The position numbers and the translations under genes were made by a program. The notes under the pieces are model-generated. The model saw only the letters and a list, made by a program, of their open reading frames with translations. It had not been told where the DNA came from and made no database searches. Shown in pieces: positions 16,901 to 25,083 of a DNA stretch of 64,000 nucleotides (the stretch's first letter is position 1; every line of letters begins with the position of its first letter). Where the stretch lies: NCBI RefSeq assembly GCF_000744255.1, contig NZ_JQLO01000001.1:744001-808000 (forward strand). The letters run 5' to 3'. This stretch comes from Carnobacterium divergens DSM 20623. Lineage in GTDB: Bacteria; Bacillota; Bacilli; Lactobacillales; Carnobacteriaceae.

Positions 16901-19234
16901 ATGAGAGGATATCTGTGTTTTATCGCTATTTTCTCGTTGTTAATTGAAGTTGTCTTAGTGACAAAGTTTAATTGGCTCAGTTTAGTAATCTGTTCTTTTT
17001 TCTTAATCCGTCTGTACTGCTTAAAAAAAAATAGGCTTTTTTTAACATCTTGCGTGATAGGTATGTTAACAATCGCTTTTTTTTATTTATATGAAGGAGT
17101 AAATCAGACAAATTTTTCAGGAAAAGAACAGCATTTTCAAGTAACCGTGTTGCCCGATTCGATTCGTATCAATGGAGACCAAGTCCAATTCTACGGGAAA
17201 GCAACTTGTAATCAAACTAAGCAAACAGAAAAAGTAATCGCTTTTTATCGTTTGAAAAATGAAGCAGAACAACTTTATTGGCAGCGTATTGATTACCCAT
17301 TAAAGCTAGTGGTTATTGGTGAACTGATTCTTCCTGAAAACAATCGGAATTATGGACAATTTAACTATCGTCAGTATCTATCTCAAGAAAACTGTCATTG
17401 GATTTTACAAATAAGCACTCAAAAAGAGACTCAGTTACAACTAAAGAGCTTAGGCTCATTTAGTTATCGAAAGAAGTTATTTCACATAATAGATCAGAAA
17501 CTTCCTATAAAGGTAGCCAGTTATTTAAAAGCACTTCTATTTTCAGAAAGGAATGATTTGTCCGATGATTTAGTGAAAAATTTGAAGGCGCTAGGTATAG
17601 TTCATCTGTTAAGCATTTCAGGTGTTCATTTGCAATTTCTGTTGAATCGTGTGAAGTATTTTTTGTTGCGAATTGGTTTTACCGCAGAGACGACAGGCTA
17701 TTTTTTGATTTTTATCTTTCCAATTTATGGCTATTTTGCGGGTTGGACGGTAAGTGTTTTTAGAGCTATTTTTATGTTATTAATTTCATTGATTGCTGAA
17801 AAATTGATGTTAAGATGGTCTTCATTAGATTCTTGGAGTGTGGTGTTAATTATTGCAATTTGGCTTAATCCTAGTCTAATAGTGACATTAGGCTTTCAAT
17901 TAAGTTACTTGCTTAGTTTTGTAATGATTCTATTGAGCCAAAATTTGTTTAAAAAGAAACAGGATTCAATAATTGAGTCAGTCTGGATCTCTTTGGTCGC
18001 AATGCTTGTTTCTATTCCTATTTTAGTTTGTTATTTTCACGAATTTTCTTGGATAAGTATTGTGGCAAATATAATAGTTGTTCCACTTGTTGTTCATGGA
18101 TTAATTCCTCTTTTAGTTATTTTGTTGATGGGATTACTCACGATAGGGAATACTTTACTCTATACGAATTTTATTAAAGTTGTCCAATTTATTTTAATGT
18201 TATTTGAATGGCTTATTGATGCAATTAGTTTTCGTTCTTTTTATTCAATTGTAACCGGGGTTCCTTTTTTTTATTTACTTTTCGTCCTTTTTATCAGTTT
18301 ATTAGTCACATTCTTAGCTTGGGAGAGTCAAAAATGGAAGGGAACTACAAGTTTTATTTTATTATGTAGTTTTACTTTGCTAAGCTTTCAACCCATTCTT
18401 CAGCCATATGGAAAAGTGGTGGTGATTGATGTCGGGCAAGGAGATGCTTTATTAATTAAGCAACCATTTAATAAAGGAAACTATTTGATTGATACAGGTG
18501 GAGCCTTCCATTTTAAACAAGAAAAATGGAAACAAAAAATAGATCCAAATCACAGAATAGCTGAAAAAATTCTGATTCCAACTTTAAAAGCAGAAGGTAT
18601 TTCAAACTTAGATAAAGTAGTTATTACACACAGCGATACAGACCATATGGGAGCGTTACTTGATTTATCTAAAGAAATTAAAATACAAGAACTGGTTTTT
18701 CCAAAAGGAGGAACGGCTAAAAAGTCTTTTAAAGAAATAGTCAATCAATTTGTACAAAAAGAAATTAAAGTGACAGAAGTTTTAAAAGGAGATGTTTTAT
18801 TTCAAACAAATAATACTTATTTAAAAGTATTGTATCCATTTGAAAAAGGAAAAGGTGAAAATAATGATTCGATAGTGGCATATGGAAAAATTGGAGAATT
18901 CCATTGGTTATTTACAGGTGATTTGGAAAAAGAAGGTGAAGAACAATTAATTGCTATGTATCCTACATTAAAAGTGGATGTGTTGAAAGTGGGACATCAT
19001 GGGAGTAATACGTCGAGTCACGAACCCTTTTTGAAACAGTTAGAACCCAAGTATGGTTTAATTTCTTGCGGAGAAAGAAATCGATTCAAGCATCCTAGAC
19101 CAGAAGTCTTACAGCGACTAACTAAATATGGAGTCAACATTTATCGTACAGATAAAAGTGGTGCCATTTATTATCAGTTCGACTCTAAAGGTGAAACAGT
19201 TGGCACGCATCTATTCGAAACGATGTTAAAATAA
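16901..19234 (+). CDS. comEC: DNA-uptake channel ComEC/Rec2
   Basis: This 777-residue polytopic membrane protein conducts single-stranded DNA into the cytoplasm. The order is an N-terminal membrane segment and OB-like extracellular domain (about 50-190), the central competence membrane domain (HLLSISGVHLQFL, then about eight helices) and a C-terminal metallo-beta-lactamase domain (VIDVGQGDALLI, HSDTDHMGAL, VGHHGSNTS). The last domain retains metal-binding His and Asp residues expected of a nuclease. The length is full and there is no frameshift. The start is the ATG at 16901; a TTG directly before it is possible. The ribosome site is weak, suggesting coupling with comEB. Confidence 0.95.
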   Translation: MRGYLCFIAIFSLLIEVVLVTKFNWLSLVICSFFLIRLYCLKKNRLFLTSCVIGMLTIAFFYLYEGVNQTNFSGKEQHFQVTVLPDSIRINGDQVQFYGKATCNQTKQTEKVIAFYRLKNEAEQLYWQRIDYPLKLVVIGELILPENNRNYGQFNYRQYLSQENCHWILQISTQKETQLQLKSLGSFSYRKKLFHIIDQKLPIKVASYLKALLFSERNDLSDDLVKNLKALGIVHLLSISGVHLQFLLNRVKYFLLRIGFTAETTGYFLIFIFPIYGYFAGWTVSVFRAIFMLLISLIAEKLMLRWSSLDSWSVVLIIAIWLNPSLIVTLGFQLSYLLSFVMILLSQNLFKKKQDSIIESVWISLVAMLVSIPILVCYFHEFSWISIVANIIVVPLVVHGLIPLLVILLMGLLTIGNTLLYTNFIKVVQFILMLFEWLIDAISFRSFYSIVTGVPFFYLLFVLFISLLVTFLAWESQKWKGTTSFILLCSFTLLSFQPILQPYGKVVVIDVGQGDALLIKQPFNKGNYLIDTGGAFHFKQEKWKQKIDPNHRIAEKILIPTLKAEGISNLDKVVITHSDTDHMGALLDLSKEIKIQELVFPKGGTAKKSFKEIVNQFVQKEIKVTEVLKGDVLFQTNNTYLKVLYPFEKGKGENNDSIVAYGKIGEFHWLFTGDLEKEGEEQLIAMYPTLKVDVLKVGHHGSNTSSHEPFLKQLEPKYGLISCGERNRFKHPRPEVLQRLTKYGVNIYRTDKSGAIYYQFDSKGETVGTHLFETMLK

Positions 19235-19305
19235 ATAAAATTTAACTTGCAATTGGCAAAGAGGATTTGTAACATAAGTGTAGGATAAGAAAGTGGTGAA
19301 TAAGT

Positions 19306-20331
19306 GTGAACTATGCAAGTGAAATTGCAAAACTAAAACAAGGCAAATTAGCTTCAGTGTATCTGTTTTTAGGAACAGAATCTTATTTAACAGATTCTGC
19401 TAAACAAACACTTATTGATGCGGTATTAAAACCAGATGAGATGGATTTGAATTTTGGAAATTATGATATGGAAGAAGTTTTAGTCGGCGTAGCATTAGAT
19501 GATGCTGAATCAGTGCCATTTTTTGGCGATAAACGATTGGTGATTATTGACAGACCCACTTTTTTAACAGCTGAAAAAACTAAGCAAAAATTAGAACACG
19601 ATTTGGTCTGGTTGGAAAACTATTTGAAAAATCCACCTGAATTTACAGTTCTTGCTTTTTTTGCTCCATATGAAAAGTTAGATGAACGAAAAAAAATAAC
19701 AAAACTTGTAAAAAAAGTTGCAACAACAATTGATGTTAAAGCACTTTCCGAAAAAGAAACCCGTTCTTTTTTAAAAGAGACGATTGACAATGAAGGTTTT
19801 CAAATTAGCCCAGAAGCCTTTGAATTATTTATTCAACTGACAGATGCGAAACTCTCATTGGCAATGGGCGAACTACCTAAATTATTTTTATATGCAGGAG
19901 ACAGCCAAACTATTACGAAACAAGCAGTAAATGATTTAGTGCCAAAATCATTGGAACAAAATATTTTCGCATTAGTTGAGTATGTGTTAAAAAAGAGAGT
20001 TTCGGATGCGTTAAGTTTGTATCAGGATTTGTTATTGCAAAAAGAAGATCCCATCAAAATTAACGCAATTTTAATGACCCAATTTCGTTTATTAGTTCAA
20101 GTTAAAATTTTAGAAAAAAAAGGCTATCAGCAAGGGGATATTGCAAGTGCTTTAAAAGTGCACCCTTATAGAGTAAAATTGGCGATTCAACAGGCCAGGA
20201 AATTTGAAGAAAAAGTATTAAAGGATGCATTTCATGGACTGATTGAAACGGAGTATCGTTTAAAAACAGGAAAAGGCGATAAGGAAATGCAATTTGAGTT
20301 GTTTGTCTTACAATTTTCAGCATTAAAATAA
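19306..20331 (+). CDS. holA: DNA polymerase III delta subunit
   Basis: A 341-residue clamp-loader delta subunit that opens the beta sliding clamp. It shows the family pattern YLFLGTESYLTDSAKQTL at the N-terminus and a helical collar domain in the C-terminal third, with no functional Walker motif, as expected of delta. The start is GTG 19306 (NYASEIAKL follows), with GGTGA seven bases upstream. It lies between comEC and rpsT, the standard Firmicute arrangement. Confidence 0.93.
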   Translation: MNYASEIAKLKQGKLASVYLFLGTESYLTDSAKQTLIDAVLKPDEMDLNFGNYDMEEVLVGVALDDAESVPFFGDKRLVIIDRPTFLTAEKTKQKLEHDLVWLENYLKNPPEFTVLAFFAPYEKLDERKKITKLVKKVATTIDVKALSEKETRSFLKETIDNEGFQISPEAFELFIQLTDAKLSLAMGELPKLFLYAGDSQTITKQAVNDLVPKSLEQNIFALVEYVLKKRVSDALSLYQDLLLQKEDPIKINAILMTQFRLLVQVKILEKKGYQQGDIASALKVHPYRVKLAIQQARKFEEKVLKDAFHGLIETEYRLKTGKGDKEMQFELFVLQFSALK

Positions 20332-20413
20332 GTCAGATAGTCTTTATTTTTTTTAAGAACTTAAAGAGGATAAAATTTTATAGCTATCAAGTAAAAAAAC
20401 TTTACACTTTATA

Positions 20414-20442
20414 TTGCAATGACGCTCTGCATTATGTATAAT
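20414..20442 (+). promoter_or_regulatory. rpsT promoter
   Basis: TTGCAA (20414-20419) and TATAAT (20437-20442) are separated by 17 bases, followed by a leader of about 60 bases to rpsT. Confidence 0.8.
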
Positions 20443-20511
20443 AGTTCATGTTGGAGATAACTGAAATAGAATCTGTTTTAGTTATAAATAATTGAAAGTG
20501 GGGTGAATCAA

Positions 20512-20766
20512 ATGCCAAATATCGAATCTGCAATCAAGCGTGTACGTACAAGCGAAAAATCTGCTGTACAAAATAGTGCTCAAAAAAGCGCTATGCGTAC
20601 TGCTATTAAAAAATTCGAACAAGCTGTAGAAGCTGGTTCTGAAAACGTAACAACATTATACAACGAAGCAATCAAATCTGTAGACATGGCTGCTACAAAA
20701 GGATTGATTCATAAAAATAAAGCTAACCGTGACAAATCTCGTTTAACTGCTAAATTAGCTAAATAA
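20512..20766 (+). CDS. rpsT: 30S ribosomal protein S20
   Basis: An 84-residue basic, helical protein with the S20 pattern: [16 protein letters not shown] at the start and a lysine-rich end ([18 protein letters not shown]). It binds 16S rRNA early in 30S assembly. ATG 20512 follows GGGGTG; the upstream GTG at 20503 is part of that ribosome site. Codon use is strongly biased, as expected for a ribosomal protein. It is monocistronic with its own promoter and two downstream hairpins. Confidence 0.97.
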   Translation: MPNIESAIKRVRTSEKSAVQNSAQKSAMRTAIKKFEQAVEAGSENVTTLYNEAIKSVDMAATKGLIHKNKANRDKSRLTAKLAK

Positions 20767-20775
20767 TTAGACTTG

Positions 20776-20847
20776 GAACGCTCATTCTTTATAAGATGGG
20801 CGCTTTATTTTTTGAGAACACCATTCATTTATGAGTGGTGTTTTTTT
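20776..20847 (+). terminator. Tandem hairpins after rpsT
   Basis: A first imperfect stem (CGCTCAT with ATGGGCG, around 20779-20802) is followed by TTTATTTTTT. A second stem at 20817-20840 (AACACCATTCAT with ATGAGTGGTG) runs into seven T. Together they form a tandem terminator. Confidence 0.8.
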
Positions 20848-20873
20848 CATTTTAAAAGAATAGGCAGTCTTTA

Positions 20874-20902
20874 TTTACGGAACAAACGTTCTGTGTTAAA
20901 AT
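20874..20902 (+). promoter_or_regulatory. proC-uvrB promoter with LexA/DinR-type SOS box in the spacer
   Basis: TTTACG (20874-20879) and TAAAAT (20897-20902) are 17 bases apart. Between them lies GGAACAAACGTTCT (20879-20892), whose core GAAC-N4-GTTC matches the Gram-positive SOS operator CGAAC-N4-GTTCG except at the two outer bases. Bound repressor would block RNA polymerase. Confidence 0.75.
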
Positions 20903-20940
20903 ATAAGAATAGATAACCGATAATGAAAGAAGGTACGTTT

Positions 20941-21729
20941 ATGAAAAAAATTGGATTGATTGGTGCTGGTCAAATGGGCGGAGCACTATTAAAAGGATTA
21001 TTAGCAGCGAACTATATTTTACCTGAAGAAATCATTGTGAGTGGAGGAAAAAGCGGAACTGCAAAAGCGTTACAAGAAGAACTGCATTTTGTGTTGGGAC
21101 AGACTAATGTAGAGGTTGCTCATTCCGATATGGTTATTTTAGCGGTGACTCCTAAAATAATGCCATCAGTTTTAACTGAAATCAAAGATGCCATTTCTAA
21201 AGAAACCTTGATTATTAGCTTAGCGGCCTCAATGGAATTAAAAGAATACCAAGATATTTTGGGTAGTGATAAGAAAATTGTACGAGCAATTCCTAATACA
21301 CCAGTGTCTATCAAAGCAGGGATGACAGCTATTACATTTGGAGAAAATCTAACAGAGACGGAATGTGAATTAGTAAATGGTTTATTTCAGTCAGTTGGAG
21401 AAACGGTCGTGTTAGCAGAAACTAAAATTAATAGTGCTAGTACATTGTCCGGTTGTTCGCCAGCCTTTATTGCTATTTTTATTGAAGCTTTAGCTGATGC
21501 GGGTGTGTTGAATGGTCTTTCTAGAGAGGAAGCCTATTTGCTAGCGGAACAATCATTAATTGGAACCGCAAAAATGACGATGCTATCTGGAAAACATCCT
21601 GGAGCAATTAAAGACGATGTTTGTTCGCCAGGTGGAACAACGATTCAAGGAGTCGTGACTTTAGAAGAATATGGTTTTAGAAATGCTGTTATTAAAGCAA
21701 TCAATGCTTCAACAAATCATAAACATTAA
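20941..21729 (+). CDS. proC: Pyrroline-5-carboxylate reductase
   Basis: A 262-residue NAD(P)H-dependent enzyme that makes proline from pyrroline-5-carboxylate, the last step of proline synthesis. The Rossmann loop IGAGQMGGALL is at the N-terminus. The C-terminal dimer/active-site signature is present (DDVCSPGGTTIQGV, equivalent to the usual V-T-S-P-G-G-T motif), and LSGCSPAF matches the conserved substrate loop. ATG 20941 follows GAAGG. The gene sits behind an SOS-type operator and 42 bases upstream of uvrB with no promoter visible between, so I infer co-transcription with DNA repair. Confidence 0.95.
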   Translation: MKKIGLIGAGQMGGALLKGLLAANYILPEEIIVSGGKSGTAKALQEELHFVLGQTNVEVAHSDMVILAVTPKIMPSVLTEIKDAISKETLIISLAASMELKEYQDILGSDKKIVRAIPNTPVSIKAGMTAITFGENLTETECELVNGLFQSVGETVVLAETKINSASTLSGCSPAFIAIFIEALADAGVLNGLSREEAYLLAEQSLIGTAKMTMLSGKHPGAIKDDVCSPGGTTIQGVVTLEEYGFRNAVIKAINASTNHKH

Positions 21730-21771
21730 ACCAAAATAGAACCATTTATTGATAAAAGGAGGTTCATTTTA

Positions 21772-23754
21772 ATGCCAAAAGATACATTTGAATTAGTTTC
21801 AAAATACAAACCTAGTGGGGACCAGCCAGAAGCGATTCGATTGTTGACAGAAGGAATAAACGCTGGAAAAAAAGAGCAGACTTTACTAGGGGCAACAGGA
21901 ACAGGAAAAACATTTACTGTATCCAATGTGATTCAAGAAGTAAACAAGCCTACGTTGGTAATTGCGCATAATAAAACATTAGCGGGTCAATTATATGGAG
22001 AATTTAAAGAATTTTTCCCAAATAATGCAGTTGAATATTTTGTCAGTTATTATGATTATTATCAACCAGAAGCGTATGTACCTTCAAGCGACACTTACAT
22101 TGAAAAAGAATCAAGTGTAAACGATGAAATCGATAAATTACGTCACTCAGCAACGAGCGCTTTATTAGAACGACGAGACGTTATTGTGGTGGCTTCGGTT
22201 TCTTGTATTTACGGACTAGTAAACCCTGTTGATTACAAAGAGCATGTTCTTTCACTAAGACAAGGTGCTGAAATGGACCGTAATGAATTGTTACGCCGTT
22301 TAGTAGAAATGCAGTTTGAACGAAATGATATAGACTTTCAGCGTGGGAGATTCAGAGTGCGCGGCGATGTTGTCGAAATATTTTTGGCTTCAAGAGACAG
22401 TGAAGCCATTCGGGTTGAATTTTTTGGCGATGAAATTGAACGGATTCGCGAAGTAGATGTGTTAACGGGAGAAGTAAAAGCGGATATTGAACACGTTCCT
22501 GTTTTTCCAGCAACTCATTTTATTAAAAATGAAGATCAAACACGAGAGGCCGTTGCAAAAATACAATCAGAGTTAGAAGAACGCTTAGCCGAATTAAGGA
22601 GTCAAGATTTGCTAGTAGAGGCTCAGCGCTTAGAACAACGAACAAAATATGACATTGAAATGATGTTGGAAATGGGCTATTGTTCAGGAATTGAAAACTA
22701 CTCTCGACATATGGACGGCCGTGAAAAAGGAGAACCACCCTATACTTTAATCGATTTCTTCCCAGATGACTTTTTAATTGTTATTGATGAATCTCATATC
22801 ACGATGTCGCAAATTAGAGGAATGTTTAATGGTGACCAAGCGAGAAAACAGCGCTTGATTGATTATGGTTTTCGCTTGCCAAGTGCATTAGATAACCGCC
22901 CATTGAGATTAGAAGAGTTTGAAGAACATGTCAATCAAATTATGTATATTTCAGCGACACCAGGGCCTTACGAACTTGAGCACACACCAGAGGTCGTTCA
23001 GCAAATTATTCGCCCAACTGGACTCCTTGATCCAGTGATTGAAGTGCGTCCAATTATTGGACAAATTGATGATTTGATTGGTGAAATCAATGAACGCAGT
23101 GAACGGAATGAACGTGTATTTATCACGACATTAACTAAAAAAATGTCAGAAGATTTAACAAATTATTTAAAAGAAGTAGGAATCAAAGTAAAATATCTGC
23201 ATAGTGATATTAAAACACTTGAACGAACTGAAATTATTCGTGATTTGCGCTTAGGTGAATTTGATGTATTGATCGGAATCAACTTATTACGTGAAGGAAT
23301 CGATGTCCCTGAAGTTTCATTAGTAGCGATATTAGATGCTGATAAAGAAGGTTTTTTACGAAGCGAACGTTCACTTGTGCAAACAATTGGCCGAGCAGCA
23401 CGGAATTCAAACGGAAAAGTTATTATGTATGCAGACAATATGACGGAATCAATGAAGGGCGCGATTGGTGAAACGGAAAGACGTCGCGCTACTCAGATTG
23501 CGTACAATAAAGAGCATGGTATTGAGCCTCAAACGATTATTAAAGAGATTCGCGATTTGATTTCAATTACGAAAGCGGTTGATGATCCAGAAGATTACGA
23601 TATTGCCGCTTCAATGGTAGATAAATTGACTCAAGCTGAACGTAAAGAGTTGATTACTAAAATGGAGATGGAAATGCGAGCTGCAGCAAAAGAATTGGAT
23701 TTTGAAAAAGCTGCAAATCTAAGAGATATTGTTCTTGAATTAAAAGCAAAATAA
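21772..23754 (+). CDS. uvrB: Excinuclease ABC subunit B
   Basis: This 660-residue helicase-like damage-verification subunit works with UvrA and UvrC in nucleotide excision repair. Walker A ([12 protein letters not shown]) is near residue 40 and the beta-hairpin region ([20 protein letters not shown]) near residue 90. The DEAD-type box is DESH, motif VI contains QTIGRAARN, and the C-terminal UVR domain ([16 protein letters not shown]) contacts UvrC. A strong AGGAGG precedes ATG 21772. uvrB is a classic LexA target. No operator lies directly upstream, so control would come from the proC promoter. uvrA is not in the window. Confidence 0.98.
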   Translation: MPKDTFELVSKYKPSGDQPEAIRLLTEGINAGKKEQTLLGATGTGKTFTVSNVIQEVNKPTLVIAHNKTLAGQLYGEFKEFFPNNAVEYFVSYYDYYQPEAYVPSSDTYIEKESSVNDEIDKLRHSATSALLERRDVIVVASVSCIYGLVNPVDYKEHVLSLRQGAEMDRNELLRRLVEMQFERNDIDFQRGRFRVRGDVVEIFLASRDSEAIRVEFFGDEIERIREVDVLTGEVKADIEHVPVFPATHFIKNEDQTREAVAKIQSELEERLAELRSQDLLVEAQRLEQRTKYDIEMMLEMGYCSGIENYSRHMDGREKGEPPYTLIDFFPDDFLIVIDESHITMSQIRGMFNGDQARKQRLIDYGFRLPSALDNRPLRLEEFEEHVNQIMYISATPGPYELEHTPEVVQQIIRPTGLLDPVIEVRPIIGQIDDLIGEINERSERNERVFITTLTKKMSEDLTNYLKEVGIKVKYLHSDIKTLERTEIIRDLRLGEFDVLIGINLLREGIDVPEVSLVAILDADKEGFLRSERSLVQTIGRAARNSNGKVIMYADNMTESMKGAIGETERRRATQIAYNKEHGIEPQTIIKEIRDLISITKAVDDPEDYDIAASMVDKLTQAERKELITKMEMEMRAAAKELDFEKAANLRDIVLELKAK

Positions 23755-23759
23755 TAGCA

Positions 23760-23799
23760 GAGCGGAATTAGAATTTTACTTCTAGTTCTGCTCTTTTTT
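23760..23799 (+). terminator. Terminator after uvrB
   Basis: GAGCGGAATTAGAA (23760-23773) pairs, with G-T wobbles, with TTCTAGTTCTGCTC (23780-23793), followed by six T. Confidence 0.88.
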
Positions 23800-23910
23800 A
23801 TTACTAGACTAGTTTTTTTAAGTTACAACTTATAAATTTCAAACTTGATTTTTATTTTTCTCTATTGTAACGTAGGATAATTTATTACTAAACTAAGGGA
23901 GCTGTCTGGT

Positions 23911-24435
23911 ATGAAAGAAAACTATTACTTAACGAAACCAATCGATGAATTAGAATCGAGTTATTGTTTTTTTTAAACGATTGGAAACAATCAAAAGAAA
24001 AAAGGGTTCCTTGGGTTATTGAAAGAGATCCGACTCATTTCAAAGAAATGATCAGCCTTTTTGAAGAAGAAGCACGGGGTGAAAATATTCCGGAAAACTG
24101 GGTGCCTGCACCAACTTTTTGGTAGCAGTCCTGAAAATGAAGTTATTGGAGTTGTAAATATTCGCCATTGTCTAACTGAGGAGTTGCTTCGAATAGGTGG
24201 ACATATTGGGTATGGCATTAAACCTAGCATGAGAAGAAAAGGGTATGCGACTCGTTTATTGAATCTGAGCCTAGAAGAATGTCAGAAACTAGGCCTTAAA
24301 AAAATTTTAATCACTTGTGATAAAGAAAATGAAGGCTCAAGAAAAACGATTCAGCATAATGGTGGTCAGATGGAGAATGAATTTGTTGAAAATGACGGAA
24401 ATATAGTGCAAAGATATTGGATTTCAATCCTTTAA
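23911..24435 (+). pseudogene. GNAT N-acetyltransferase gene with two apparent frameshifts
   Basis: Read across three frames, this region encodes one GNAT acetyltransferase of about 174 residues: N-terminal MKENYYLTKPIDELESSY, then FLNDWKQSKEKRVPWVIERD and NIPENWVPAPTF, then ENEVIGVVNIRH and the acetyl-CoA loop IKPSMRRKGYAT. The frame breaks at the T8 run 23967-23974 and again at the T5 run 24116-24120. One added T at each run restores the full frame. A ribosome site (AAGGGAG) precedes ATG 23911. It is either a recent pseudogene or, more likely given the shared pattern, a sequence with homopolymer errors. Substrate is unknown. Confidence 0.8.
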
Positions 24436-24463
24436 AAAGAAGCAAAACGTAACTTGAAATCTC

Positions 24464-24492
24464 TTGCAATTTCTAGTGAAATCGTGTAAAGT
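24464..24492 (+). promoter_or_regulatory. rpsO promoter
   Basis: TTGCAA (24464-24469) and TAAAGT (24487-24492) are 17 bases apart. Transcription would start about 90 bases before rpsO. Confidence 0.6.
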
Positions 24493-24514
24493 TTAGATTG
24501 TGTATAACACATGA

Positions 24515-24558
24515 CCCTTACTTGGTTTCCCGAGTCACCAACGGATTACTCAGTAAGT
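24515..24558 (+). promoter_or_regulatory. Possible S15 autoregulatory leader structure
   Basis: In the rpsO leader, CTTAC (24517-24521) pairs with GTAAG (24553-24557), enclosing a perfect helix TTGGT/ACCAA (24522-24526 with 24537-24541) and an 11-base unpaired arm. A junction of helices in this position is what S15 recognises in other bacteria, where it represses its own translation. The fold is drawn by eye only. Confidence 0.45.
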
Positions 24559-24588
24559 GGCAAATCTAATAGGAAGAGGTGTTTAGAA

Positions 24589-24858
24589 ATGGCAATTTCT
24601 AAAGAAGACAAAAACGTAATCATGAAACAATATGCAACTCACGAAGGAGATACTGGTTCTCCAGAAGTACAAATTGCTGTATTAACTGCAGAAATCAATC
24701 ACTTAAATGAGCATGCACGTGTTCACAAAAAAGATCATCATTCATACCGTGGATTAATGAAAAAAATTGGTCACCGTCGTAACTTGCTTGCATACCTACG
24801 TAACAAAGATGTAGCTCGTTACCGTGAATTAATTCAAAGCCTAGGCTTACGTCGTTAA
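24589..24858 (+). CDS. rpsO: 30S ribosomal protein S15
   Basis: An 89-residue ribosomal protein with the S15 pattern: [20 protein letters not shown] at the N-terminus, the conserved TGSPEVQIA and the rRNA-binding [19 protein letters not shown]. It binds 16S rRNA at a three-way junction. ATG 24589 follows GGAAGAGG; the upstream extension to 24511 is leader RNA rather than coding. It precedes pnp, the widespread rpsO-pnp order. Confidence 0.97.
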   Translation: MAISKEDKNVIMKQYATHEGDTGSPEVQIAVLTAEINHLNEHARVHKKDHHSYRGLMKKIGHRRNLLAYLRNKDVARYRELIQSLGLRR

Positions 24859-24875
24859 TTTTCGTGTATCTTTTG

Positions 24876-24912
24876 GAGCGAGGTTCATACGAATCTCGCT
24901 TCATTTTGTTTG
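24876..24912 (+). terminator. Hairpin after rpsO
   Basis: GAGCGAGGTTC (24876-24886) pairs with GAATCTCGCTTC (24891-24902) around a 4-base loop, followed by a weak T tract. It may allow partial read-through into pnp. The 24913-25083 stretch contains a further weak CTAAAC/GTTTAG inverted repeat and otherwise nothing notable. Confidence 0.7.
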
Positions 24913-25083
24913 GAATCAAATCAACTTGTCAAAGAAGAAATCGATTGTCTAAAAAAAAGGTATCCTACTATGCAAATGCGAGTATCTAAACTAAATTAGG
25001 TGTTCACATTTGTTTAGTAGCTTGTGTGTATCTGTTTGATAATAAGATTTTCGACTTTGAACAACAAAGGAGAACTGTAAAAT

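Noticed and set aside
24511-24588. N-terminal extension of rpsO from an upstream ATG
   Set aside because: The extension lies within the folded leader, and the internal ATG at 24589 has a proper ribosome site and gives the standard S15 N-terminus.
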